Source of the DNA: Anaerococcus murdochii
GTDB taxonomy: Bacteria > Bacillota > Clostridia > Tissierellales > Peptoniphilaceae
Assembly: GCF_019957155.1 (NCBI RefSeq)
Contig: NZ_JAIPME010000002.1
Coordinates: forward strand, 1,240,001-1,304,000
Length of the DNA: 64,000 nucleotides
Reading direction: 5' to 3'
Shown here: positions 10,031-17,171 of the stretch, piece by piece
Layout of the letters: each line of letters starts with the position of its first letter
Position numbering within the stretch: position 1 is the first letter of the stretch
Notes under the pieces: model-generated
Database searches by the model: none
What the model saw: the letters and a program-made list of their open reading frames with translations, nothing else
What the model was told of the DNA's origin: nothing
Translations under genes and position numbers: made by a program

Positions 10031-10540
10031 TTATCTTAAAAGATTCATCCTTTGTGTTGCTTGGTATAAAAAGATTCCAAGGATGGCGTTTATGGCCATG
10101 GCTACTAGGACTGCTGGGTAAGATGGGATGAATAAGTTTAGTTGGTTTGTTATGGTTAGGGCGATTGTCAAAAATAGGGTGCCTGAAACTATTGTGCCTA
10201 GGGCAAAGATTAGGATTACCTTTGAGATTGAGAAGTTTTTGCCCATGGCTTTGATCATGTAAAATACTACTAGGGATGTGATTATTTTTTCAATGAAGTT
10301 TGGAATTTGGCCGCCTGGAAAACCTGTTGTGAGGGCGCTCATGATGCCTCCTGCTACCCCTATTAATAAGGCTTCTTTAACATCTCCCACTATCATAAGC
10401 GAGATAAACATCATTGAGAGTAGGAAGTCTGGTTTTACTCCGAAAAATATGCCTGGGACCATAAAGTGGAGGACTAGTCCTAGGGCCATGAAGATTGCTG
10501 ATACTGTTAAGTTTCTGGTTTGTATTGTGTTTGTTTGCAT
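10031..10540 (-). CDS. trpP: tryptophan transporter TrpP
   Basis: Small membrane protein of 169 aa from the start at 10540, which follows AAAGGAAA on the minus strand. It matches the TrpP family closely in pattern: VLHFMVPGIFFGVKPDFLL, then SALTTGFPGGQIPN and EKIITSL, with about five membrane segments. TrpP proteins take up tryptophan and resemble S components of ECF importers. The assignment is backed independently by the UGG-specific T-box leader directly upstream. The longer reading frame from 10612 would start inside the leader and is rejected. Confidence 0.92.
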   Translation of the reverse strand: MQTNTIQTRNLTVSAIFMALGLVLHFMVPGIFFGVKPDFLLSMMFISLMIVGDVKEALLIGVAGGIMSALTTGFPGGQIPNFIEKIITSLVVFYMIKAMGKNFSISKVILIFALGTIVSGTLFLTIALTITNQLNLFIPSYPAVLVAMAINAILGIFLYQATQRMNLLR

Positions 10541-10570
10541 TTTTATTTCCTTTCTTGGTGCTTTGGTATA

Positions 10571-10822
10571 AAAAAAGCCCGCTCCTAATATTAGGAGCGA
10601 GCTAGTGCCCACGGTGCCATCCTCATTTGTCTATCATTAATAGACCTCTTTAGATACTTTCATATCCTATCCCTGTAAGGTGAGAAACACCCGCCGGCTA
10701 CTGTAATTTCACCTTTGATCCGATAGACCCATTCACAAATAATTGTACCTTGCAATTCTCATCAACCATTAACTTTCTGTTGGCTTAATTGTTTGCTACT
10801 ACTTCTATCTAAGATTTATGTT
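10571..10822 (-). promoter_or_regulatory. T-box riboswitch, tryptophan (UGG) specifier, upstream of trpP
   Basis: Read on the minus strand. The base of stem I is GATAGA pairing with TCTATC, and just before the 3' arm lies GAATGGG holding the TGG specifier (10729-10731), the Trp codon. A stem III hairpin GTCTAT/ATAGAC precedes the T-box core TGGCACCG (10612-10619). The terminator GCTCGCTCCTAA...TTAGGAGCGGGC plus T run (10571-10602) closes the leader. Established behaviour: uncharged tRNA-Trp pairs with the specifier and T-box, favouring the antiterminator, so trpP is made when tryptophan is scarce. Confidence 0.88.
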
Positions 10823-10828
10823 GGCTTT

Positions 10829-10857
10829 ATCATATTATAACATTAGCAATTTGTCAA
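10829..10857 (-). promoter_or_regulatory. promoter of the trpP T-box transcript
   Basis: On the minus strand TTGACA (10857-10852) and TATGAT (10834-10829) are 17 bases apart. The -35 box starts only ten bases after the stop codon of the upstream purine permease gene. Confidence 0.75.
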
Positions 10858-10866
10858 GTAAATTTT

Positions 10867-12171
10867 TTAAATAATGTACCTCACTAAGAAAATTATTGCT
10901 AAAAGATAAATTACCCAACTTACTTCCTTGCCCTTGCCTGTCAAAAGTTTGATGGCTGCAAAGCTCATCATTCCAAAGGCTATACCTTCTGCTATTGAAT
11001 AAGCTAGTGGCATCATGAGGATTGTCATGAAGGCTGGGAAAGATTCTGTGATGTCTTCAAAGTTGATTTCCACAACAGTTGATAGCATGAAGAGTCCTAC
11101 TGTTACTAGGGCTGCTGATGTGGCTGCTGCAGGTATTATTGAAAATATTGGGAAGAAGAATGCTGCTATTACAAAGCATCCTGCTGTTGCAAGTGCTGTT
11201 AGACCAGTTCTTCCGCCTTCGGCTACACCTGATGAAGATTCTACGAAGGTTGTGATTGTAGATGTTCCAAGTAGGGCGCCTGCTGTTGTGCCGACTGCGT
11301 CTGCCATTAGGGCCTTGCTTGCTTCTGGTAGGTTGCCATTTTCATCGAGCATTTTTGCCTTGGTTGCAACACCTGTTAGGGTTCCTAGGGTATCAAAGAT
11401 ATCTACGAATAAAAATGAGAATAAGACTGAAAACATCTCCAAAGAGAAGATATTAGAAAAGTCTAATTTAAAGGCAACAGGTGCGATTGATGGTGGTAGA
11501 CTTACGATATTTGCATCTGGTAAATGTGTTACGCCGAGGATTAGTGATAGGACGGTTGATACCAGTATTCCCCAAAGTAGGGCTCCCTTTACTCCTCTAG
11601 CTGTTAGAACGATCATCACTATTAGGGCAAAGAAAAATACTAGGGCTTCAAGACTCTTTAGGTTTCCAAGAGCTAGGGCTGGTTCTGCCTTAATGATGAT
11701 GTTTGCATTTAATAGACCAATTTCAGCTATAAATAAGCCTATACCTACTGAAACTGCTTTCTTTAGGGTTGTTGGAATTGAGTTGAAAATCGCCTCTCTT
11801 ACTCCCACTAAGGACAGTAACATAAAAATAATTCCTTCTAAAAATACTGCGGTGAGGGCGAATTCCCAAGAGTGACCCATTTGACCGACTACTGTATAGG
11901 TGAAGAAAGCATTAAGCCCCATACCAGCAGATAGACCGAAAGGTAGGTTGGCATAAAAGGCCATTAGGACCATGGCTATTACACTTGCGATGATGGTGGC
12001 TGAGAAAACTGCACCGTAATCCATACCTGATTCGCTTAGGATGGCTGGATTTACCGCAAGGATATAACTCATTGTCATAAAGGTGGTTATACCTGCCATT
12101 ATTTCTGTCTTAACATTAGTACCATGTTTGTTTAGCTTGAAAGTTTTTTCAAAAAATGAAACTTCTGCCAT
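10867..12171 (-). CDS. NCS2/AzgA family purine permease
   Basis: A 434-residue membrane transporter with many hydrophobic segments and the AzgA-type N-terminus AGITTFMTMSYILAVNP, plus FGLSAGMGLNAFFTYTV and the DIFDTLGTLTGVATKA stretch typical of PbuG/PbuO. These are proton-coupled importers for adenine, guanine or hypoxanthine. The ribosome site AAAGGAGG precedes the start at 12171. No purine riboswitch is visible upstream, and no terminator separates it from the trpP leader, so readthrough into the T-box is possible. Confidence 0.9.
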   Translation of the reverse strand: MAEVSFFEKTFKLNKHGTNVKTEIMAGITTFMTMSYILAVNPAILSESGMDYGAVFSATIIASVIAMVLMAFYANLPFGLSAGMGLNAFFTYTVVGQMGHSWEFALTAVFLEGIIFMLLSLVGVREAIFNSIPTTLKKAVSVGIGLFIAEIGLLNANIIIKAEPALALGNLKSLEALVFFFALIVMIVLTARGVKGALLWGILVSTVLSLILGVTHLPDANIVSLPPSIAPVAFKLDFSNIFSLEMFSVLFSFLFVDIFDTLGTLTGVATKAKMLDENGNLPEASKALMADAVGTTAGALLGTSTITTFVESSSGVAEGGRTGLTALATAGCFVIAAFFFPIFSIIPAAATSAALVTVGLFMLSTVVEINFEDITESFPAFMTILMMPLAYSIAEGIAFGMMSFAAIKLLTGKGKEVSWVIYLLAIIFLVRYII

Positions 12172-12301
12172 ATTTGCCTCCTTTTATTTATGATACAAGT
12201 CTATTATATGTTTTTATTTAAAATTATCACCAAAATCCTTTATTTTTGCCTCAAAAATCGCTATAATAGGTATAAGAACATATATCGAGAAAGAAGGAAC
12301 A

Positions 12302-13549
12302 ATGAGTACGACGAATTGGATTGAACTTATAGTTATAATAGTAGGGGTTATAGGAAGTGCCTTTTTTTCCTCATCAGAAACTGCCCTTACATCTTTAAAT
12401 GTATTTAAAATTAGACAAATGGAAGAAAATGGAGTTGAAAATTCCTCCCTGGTTAGAAAGCTTACTGACGATATCGGCAAGGTTTTAACTACTATTTTGA
12501 TTGGAAATAATATAGTAAATATAGCTACAACAACTGTGGCAACCATATTTTTTACAGATCTTTTTGGCCCATCAGGTGCTATTATTTCAACCATTGTCCT
12601 AACACTTACAATTTTAATTTTTGGAGAAGTGACACCTAAAAACATAGCCTCTTCATCATCAGAAAAGGTTGCCCTAAAGGTTGCAAAACCAATTAAGTTT
12701 TTTGATTTTATCTTAAAACCAATGTCTTTTTTCCTCCAAGCTATTACAAATTTTTTAACAAGGCTCCTTATAGGGGAAAATGCTAAAAAGGGAGATTTGG
12801 TGACTGAAGAAGACCTTAAGACTATTGTGGACGTTTCTGAGGAACAAGGTGTTATAAATGACCAGGAATCAGAGATTATCAACAATGTTTTTGAGTTTGG
12901 AGACTCTGACGTTGAAGACATCATGACAGCCAGGACCAATATGGAAGCAATTGCTGTTGATATGGAAGATAGGGAACTTAAAGATTTCCTAAAAAATTGC
13001 AAACACTCAAGGATCCCTGTTTATGGCAAGTCTATTGACAATATCATCGGCATCCTCCACATGAAGGACATAGTAGCTTTTATTGCAGAAGATAAGGCCC
13101 TTAATATCGAAGAGATGGTCAGACCTGCCTTTTATGTTTACGACAATATGCACATCTTTGACCTCTTTAAGTCTATGAGGGGAGAAAATGTTTCTCTTGC
13201 CATAGTTATAGATGAATATGGTGGCACATCAGGAATTGTAACCATTGAAGATATAGTAGAAGAACTTGTAGGAGAGATTGAAGACGAGTACGACACCCAC
13301 CTTGAATCAATTCTTAAGATTAATGACAAGGAATATTTGGTAAATCCATCTATCCACATAAATGACTTTAACGATTACTTTGATACTGACCTAGTCCAAA
13401 TAAAGAACGACTCTATAGGAGGATTTTTGATTGACAAGATTGGTAGGATTCCAAAACTGGGAGACAGTATTGAAGAAGAAGGAATAAAAATTACCGTAGT
13501 TCAGATAAATAGGTACAAACTAGAAATGCTCAAGGTAGAATTTTCTTAA
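12302..13549 (+). CDS. CNNM-domain hemolysin/CorC family membrane protein
   Basis: 415 aa with an N-terminal CNNM membrane domain (SSSETALTSLN, then several hydrophobic helices to about residue 140), a CBS pair near 200-320 (MTARTNMEAIAVD and GIVTIEDIVEELVGEIEDE) and a C-terminal CorC/HlyC transporter-associated domain. The family is often called hemolysin C/TlyC, but members are better linked to magnesium or other divalent-cation efflux; hemolysis should not be assumed. A TATAAT at 12262-12267 with a weak -35 may drive it. The pyrophosphatase gene follows after 11 bases, so the two are probably co-transcribed. Confidence 0.9.
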   Translation: MSTTNWIELIVIIVGVIGSAFFSSSETALTSLNVFKIRQMEENGVENSSLVRKLTDDIGKVLTTILIGNNIVNIATTTVATIFFTDLFGPSGAIISTIVLTLTILIFGEVTPKNIASSSSEKVALKVAKPIKFFDFILKPMSFFLQAITNFLTRLLIGENAKKGDLVTEEDLKTIVDVSEEQGVINDQESEIINNVFEFGDSDVEDIMTARTNMEAIAVDMEDRELKDFLKNCKHSRIPVYGKSIDNIIGILHMKDIVAFIAEDKALNIEEMVRPAFYVYDNMHIFDLFKSMRGENVSLAIVIDEYGGTSGIVTIEDIVEELVGEIEDEYDTHLESILKINDKEYLVNPSIHINDFNDYFDTDLVQIKNDSIGGFLIDKIGRIPKLGDSIEEEGIKITVVQINRYKLEMLKVEFS

Positions 13550-13560
13550 AGGGGGAAAAG

Positions 13561-15204
13561 ATGAGACAAACAGTTTATATAACCGGCCACAAAAAGCCAG
13601 ATACAGACTCAATTATGTCAGCCATTGCCTATGCTGACCTAAAAAATAGGCTTGGAGAATATGAGGCCATTCCAATTAGACTTGGAAAACTCTCCCAAGA
13701 AAGCCGCTTTGTCCTTGATTATTTTGGGGTAAAGCCACCAGAAATCAAGGAATCTATGAAGCTTACTGTCGGCGATTTATCTTTTGATAAGGGAACAATA
13801 ATTGACCCAAGTATTCCAATCAGAAAGGCCTGGGACACCTTCCAAAAAGGCGCTACAAATTCCCTAACAGTTGTAGATAATGATGGGGAAATTGTTGGTA
13901 TTGCTTCACTTTCAAATATTACAAAATCATATATGGATGTTTGGGACGATAGGATTTTAGGTCGTGCCCACACTCCAGTTGACAATATTATTGACGTACT
14001 AGCTGCAAAAATTATTTATCTTGGCGAGGAAGACCCAACTTTTCCTGGCAGGATGATGGTCTTTGCCATGGGTGGTAGCAAGGAAGATCTAAAGGATATT
14101 TTCACCGATGGTGACATAGTTATAGCTGGCAATAGGACCGACTATGACATTATCCTAAAGCAAAATATTTCCCTTTTGATTCTTACAAATGGAACAGGCC
14201 TCAGTGATGAGGTAATCGAAATTGCCAAGGAAAATAAGGTGGCAGTTATTTCAACAGAATACAACACCTTTATGACTTCAAGGCTTTTGCCAATGACTAT
14301 TCCAGTTAGCCAGGTAATGACAACTGAGAATTTGATTTACTTCAAAACCGACGACACCCTTGATGTAGTAAGGGATGCTATGGCCAAGTCCAGATTTAGG
14401 TCCTATCCTGTAGTTGACGCTACAAAAAAGGTTGTAGGATCAGTTTCTAGGTACCATTTGATTTCATCAAATAAGAAAAAACTCATCCTTGTTGACCACA
14501 ACGAGAGAAACCAATCAATCGACGATATTGATGAAGCAGAGATTATAGAAATTATCGACCACCACAGGGTTGCAAATATACTTACAACTTCTCCTGTATT
14601 TTTCAGGGCAGAACCAGTTGGATCAACTGCCACAATAATAAGCGAAATGTACCTAGAATCAGGTATCAGGCCTTCAAGGGAAATCGCAGGTATCCTTTGT
14701 GCGGCAATAATTTCCGACACCCTTCTCTTTAGGTCACCAACTACAACTGACACCGACAAGAGAATCCTTGACAGGATGAGCAAGATTGCAGGTATTAATC
14801 CAGAAGAATTTGCCGACAAGATGTTTAGGGCTGGCACTTCACTTAAGGGAAAATCTGCCAAAGACCTAATAGAAGGCGATATTAAGACCTTTACAATCGG
14901 TGATGCCAACGTCAGAGTAGGCCAAGTTTTCACAATGAATCCTGAGGAGCTAGTGCCAATTATGGATGACCTTAAAAAGCAAATGGCAGCTAAAATCAAG
15001 GAAAGAGGCGAAGATACCTTTGTCCTTGTCCTCACAGACATCTTTAACCAAAGGTCTGAACTCCTTGTTGTTGGCGAATATTACGACGACATCCAAGAAG
15101 AATTTGGTGAACTAACTCCAAACGGCACTATCAATGCTGAGGGAGTTCTATCTCGTAAAAAACAAGTAATACCAAAGCTTACAGCTGCAATTATTAAAGC
15201 ATAA
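13561..15204 (+). CDS. CBS-domain manganese-dependent inorganic pyrophosphatase (family II)
   Basis: 547 aa DHH-family pyrophosphatase hydrolysing PPi to two phosphates. The N-terminal GHKKPDTDS and the later DHNE and DHH (near residue 333) supply metal ligands, and the C-terminal DHHA2 domain follows. An insert of about 240 residues between the first motifs holds two CBS motifs (near 70-120 and 245-300) flanking a DRTGG domain. Such CBS-PPases are inhibited by AMP and ADP and activated by ATP or Ap4A. GGGGG just upstream is its ribosome site. Confidence 0.94.
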   Translation: MRQTVYITGHKKPDTDSIMSAIAYADLKNRLGEYEAIPIRLGKLSQESRFVLDYFGVKPPEIKESMKLTVGDLSFDKGTIIDPSIPIRKAWDTFQKGATNSLTVVDNDGEIVGIASLSNITKSYMDVWDDRILGRAHTPVDNIIDVLAAKIIYLGEEDPTFPGRMMVFAMGGSKEDLKDIFTDGDIVIAGNRTDYDIILKQNISLLILTNGTGLSDEVIEIAKENKVAVISTEYNTFMTSRLLPMTIPVSQVMTTENLIYFKTDDTLDVVRDAMAKSRFRSYPVVDATKKVVGSVSRYHLISSNKKKLILVDHNERNQSIDDIDEAEIIEIIDHHRVANILTTSPVFFRAEPVGSTATIISEMYLESGIRPSREIAGILCAAIISDTLLFRSPTTTDTDKRILDRMSKIAGINPEEFADKMFRAGTSLKGKSAKDLIEGDIKTFTIGDANVRVGQVFTMNPEELVPIMDDLKKQMAAKIKERGEDTFVLVLTDIFNQRSELLVVGEYYDDIQEEFGELTPNGTINAEGVLSRKKQVIPKLTAAIIKA

Positions 15205-15248
15205 ATATAAGCTTGCCTTTGTGGCAGTCTTTTTTGCTAGGAGAAAAA

Positions 15249-15764
15249 ATGGAAATTTTAGATATTTATGATAAATACAGGAAAAGAACTGGCAAAACCT
15301 ATCCAAGAAAAGAACCAATTCCATCTGGAGGACTTAGGTTAATCGTCCATATCATAATTTTTAATGACAAGGGAGAATTGCTTATCCAACAAAGGGCTGA
15401 TCACAAGAAAATGGGTGGACTTTGGGATTTGACTTGTGGAGGTGCCTGCCAGGCTGGCGAAAATTCCTTTGAGGGAGCGAGGAGAGAACTTAAGGAAGAA
15501 CTTGGTCTTGACTTTGATTTTACAAGTATAAGGCCAATATTAACTGCCAATTTCGACCAGGGTTTTGATGACTTTTTCCTTCTTAAGAAAAATTTAGAAA
15601 TTAATAAATTAAAACTACAAAAAGAAGAGGTGAGGGCCGCCCGCTGGGCAAGTCGTGCTGAGGTTTTAGACCTACTTTCTAAGGGAGAATTTGTAAAATA
15701 TAAAAAATCCTACTTGGACTTACTTTTTGACCTAAATGATGATAGGGATTTTATGAAATATTAA
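15249..15764 (+). CDS. Nudix hydrolase
   Basis: 171 aa from ATG 15249, placed behind AGGAGA; a TTG at 15213 is in frame but has no ribosome site. The Nudix box is complete: GACQAGENSFEGARRELKEE, followed by LGL. The protein resembles the YfcD/isopentenyl-diphosphate-isomerase-like Nudix group through its N-terminal YPRKEPIPSGGLRLIVH and IQQRADHKK. The substrate, a nucleoside diphosphate linked to another moiety, is unknown. It follows the pyrophosphatase at 44 bases and may share its transcript. Confidence 0.88.
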   Translation: MEILDIYDKYRKRTGKTYPRKEPIPSGGLRLIVHIIIFNDKGELLIQQRADHKKMGGLWDLTCGGACQAGENSFEGARRELKEELGLDFDFTSIRPILTANFDQGFDDFFLLKKNLEINKLKLQKEEVRAARWASRAEVLDLLSKGEFVKYKKSYLDLLFDLNDDRDFMKY

Positions 15765-15800
15765 ATAAAAAAACCGCCCACAAGCCTAAGGCTTAGGACG
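15765..15800. terminator. terminator between convergent genes, strongest on minus strand
   Basis: GCCCACAAGCC (15776-15786), loop TAA, then GGCTTAGGAC forms a ten-pair stem with one bulge. On the minus strand it is followed by GG and seven T. Confidence 0.75.
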
Positions 15801-15817
15801 ATTTTGAAAGACTAATC

Positions 15818-16027
15818 TTAGTCGTTTAATTGTTCAAGCAAATAATCTGGATCCATGCCGTGAACCATGCAAGCTTCTTCAAGGGTCTCATAAAGAGCTG
15901 TTGGACATGCTATGCAGCCCATGCCACTCATCATAAGAGTGTTGATAGCTTCAGGTTTAGCTTGGATTATATCGCCTATTATCATATCACGTGTGATAGT
16001 TACTTTGTTTTGAGTATTTTCGGTCAT
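15818..16027 (-). CDS. DUF1858 redox-disulfide domain protein
   Basis: 69 aa from the start at 16027, which follows a GGGGG ribosome site on the minus strand. It is a stand-alone DUF1858 domain, the family also named hybrid-cluster-associated redox disulfide protein. The sequence SGMGCIACPTAL holds the CxxC pair, and the N-terminal TRDMIIGDIIQAKPE is typical. Members probably handle thiol/disulfide chemistry in anaerobes, though no biochemical role is established. No hybrid cluster protein gene lies within the window. Confidence 0.85.
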   Translation of the reverse strand: MTENTQNKVTITRDMIIGDIIQAKPEAINTLMMSGMGCIACPTALYETLEEACMVHGMDPDYLLEQLND

Positions 16028-16109
16028 ATTAACCCCCTTTTTCATATATAAACATTTTACTACCAAAGGGGAAATAATCAAAGTAAAATACTAGGGTATA
16101 GGAGGGACT

Positions 16110-16442
16110 ATGGATAAGAAAGAATTAATAAATGAAAAACAAAAAGAACTTTTGGCTATAAATAACAAAATCAATGAGGGGGCAAAGCCTAGCTTTGCGA
16201 GGCTATTTGTAGGGCCTTTTGCAATCGGTCTAGGAGGATTTTTAATCGCAAGTCTTATAAAACTTTCCACCACCCAGAGCCTAGCCTTTATCTTTGTTGG
16301 CTATTTAGCTGGCCTTGTCATCCTTACAGTAAAGGAAAATAGAAGGATAGAAAAGGAAAAGAAAGATCTTATTAATCAAAGATTAAAGCTACAAAAAGAA
16401 GTCGTGGACCTAATTAGGGAGGTTAGAAATGAGGATAATTAA
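16110..16442 (+). CDS. hypothetical membrane protein with terminal coiled coils
   Basis: 110 aa, not recognised. Residues 1-28 are charged and helical (KELINEKQKELLAINNKINE), two membrane segments follow (about 35-55 and 60-76), and the C-terminal third is again charged and probably coiled-coil. GGAGGG precedes the start. Its last 14 bases overlap the hemolysin III gene, whose GGGAGG ribosome site lies inside it, so the two are likely co-translated. Confidence 0.7.
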   Translation: MDKKELINEKQKELLAINNKINEGAKPSFARLFVGPFAIGLGGFLIASLIKLSTTQSLAFIFVGYLAGLVILTVKENRRIEKEKKDLINQRLKLQKEVVDLIREVRNEDN

Positions 16443-17079
16443 ATATTCTAAGTCTGAAGAATTTTTAAATATTGCAACCCACCTTTTGGGTTTCATCCTA
16501 AGCCTGATATTTTTCCTACCCCTTGTAATTTCAACCTACAAGTCTGGAGATATAGTAGCTTTCTTGGCCTGGCTTATGTATTTTATTGCCATCGCCCTGA
16601 TGTTTTTGGCATCAAGCCTCTACCATTCGATGACAAATCCCCTCGCTCGTACGATTTTTAGGGCTATAGACCACGGAGTAATCTACCTTACAATCGCAGG
16701 TTCCTACACACCGATCATTTTAATCGGCCTAAAGTCGACCTTTTCCATAGTGATTTTTGTAATCATTTGGATTTTGGCCATCACAGGAATTTCTATGAAC
16801 ATAATAGCTTTTGCAACTGGCAATGAAGACAGGATTAAAAAAGCTTCCATGATTATCTACATGGCCATGGGTTGGTTGTCGGTCTTGCTTTTGTATCAAA
16901 TTTATAAGTATATTGGCATATCCTATATTCTGTTTTTGGTTTTAGGTGGCCTATTTTATACAATTGGGGCTGTGTTTTATGCCATCAAAAAAATCCCTTA
17001 CAACCACGCCATCTGGCACATCTTTATACTTGTTGCAGCCTTTGTCATGCTTTATGGCAATATAAAATACTTGGGATAA
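16429..17079 (+). CDS. hemolysin III family membrane protein (TrhA/YqfA, PAQR)
   Basis: 216 aa seven-helix protein of the hemolysin III/PAQR family. Family motifs are SSLYHSM with the first metal His, AIDHGVIYLTIAGSYTP with an Asp-His pair, and NHAIWHIFIL near the C-terminus. Bacterial members influence membrane lipid homeostasis and fluidity; despite the name, hemolysis is rarely shown. It overlaps the upstream small membrane protein gene. The promoter of htpG begins at its stop codon. Confidence 0.9.
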   Translation: MRIIKYSKSEEFLNIATHLLGFILSLIFFLPLVISTYKSGDIVAFLAWLMYFIAIALMFLASSLYHSMTNPLARTIFRAIDHGVIYLTIAGSYTPIILIGLKSTFSIVIFVIIWILAITGISMNIIAFATGNEDRIKKASMIIYMAMGWLSVLLLYQIYKYIGISYILFLVLGGLFYTIGAVFYAIKKIPYNHAIWHIFILVAAFVMLYGNIKYLG

Positions 17080-17107
17080 TTGCAAGAAAAGTAAATATAA
17101 GTATAGT
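17080..17107 (+). promoter_or_regulatory. htpG promoter
   Basis: TTGCAA (17080-17085) and TATAGT (17102-17107) with a 16-base spacer. The predicted start falls inside the inverted repeat that begins at 17109. Confidence 0.55.
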
Positions 17108-17108
17108 A

Positions 17109-17135
17109 TTAGCAGTCGAACATATAGACTGCTAA
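17109..17135 (+). promoter_or_regulatory. CIRCE-like HrcA operator upstream of htpG
   Basis: TTAGCAGTC (17109-17117), nine bases, then GACTGCTAA (17127-17135). This is the exact 9-9-9 geometry of CIRCE (TTAGCACTC-N9-GAGTGCTAA), with one symmetric change at position 7 of both arms. It sits directly after the -10 box, the usual CIRCE position, 36 bases before htpG. Inference: HrcA represses htpG here. Alternative: the 9-bp stem followed by a T-rich stretch is a terminator for the upstream gene. Confidence 0.68.
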
Positions 17136-17171
17136 TTTATTTTTATTAAAAATTCTCAAGGAGGATTAGAT

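Noticed and set aside
10541..10612. Longer TrpP reading frame starting at 10612
   Set aside because: The extra 24 codons lie in the T-box terminator and antiterminator; the start at 10540 has a proper ribosome site.
11015..11875. 286-codon plus-strand frame opposite the purine permease
   Set aside because: It is the complement of a clear membrane transporter gene, with odd composition and no ribosome site or family pattern.
12214..13002. 262-codon minus-strand frame opposite the CNNM/CBS gene
   Set aside because: Shadow of a conserved gene; no family pattern and no promoter or ribosome site.
15213..15248. TTG start for the Nudix gene
   Set aside because: ATG 15249 has AGGAGA at correct spacing, and the Nudix family start matches it.
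17109..17145. Simple terminator for the hemolysin III gene
   Set aside because: Possible because of the T-rich tail, but the exact 9-9-9 spacing, near-consensus CIRCE arms and place just after a -10 box make an operator the better reading.
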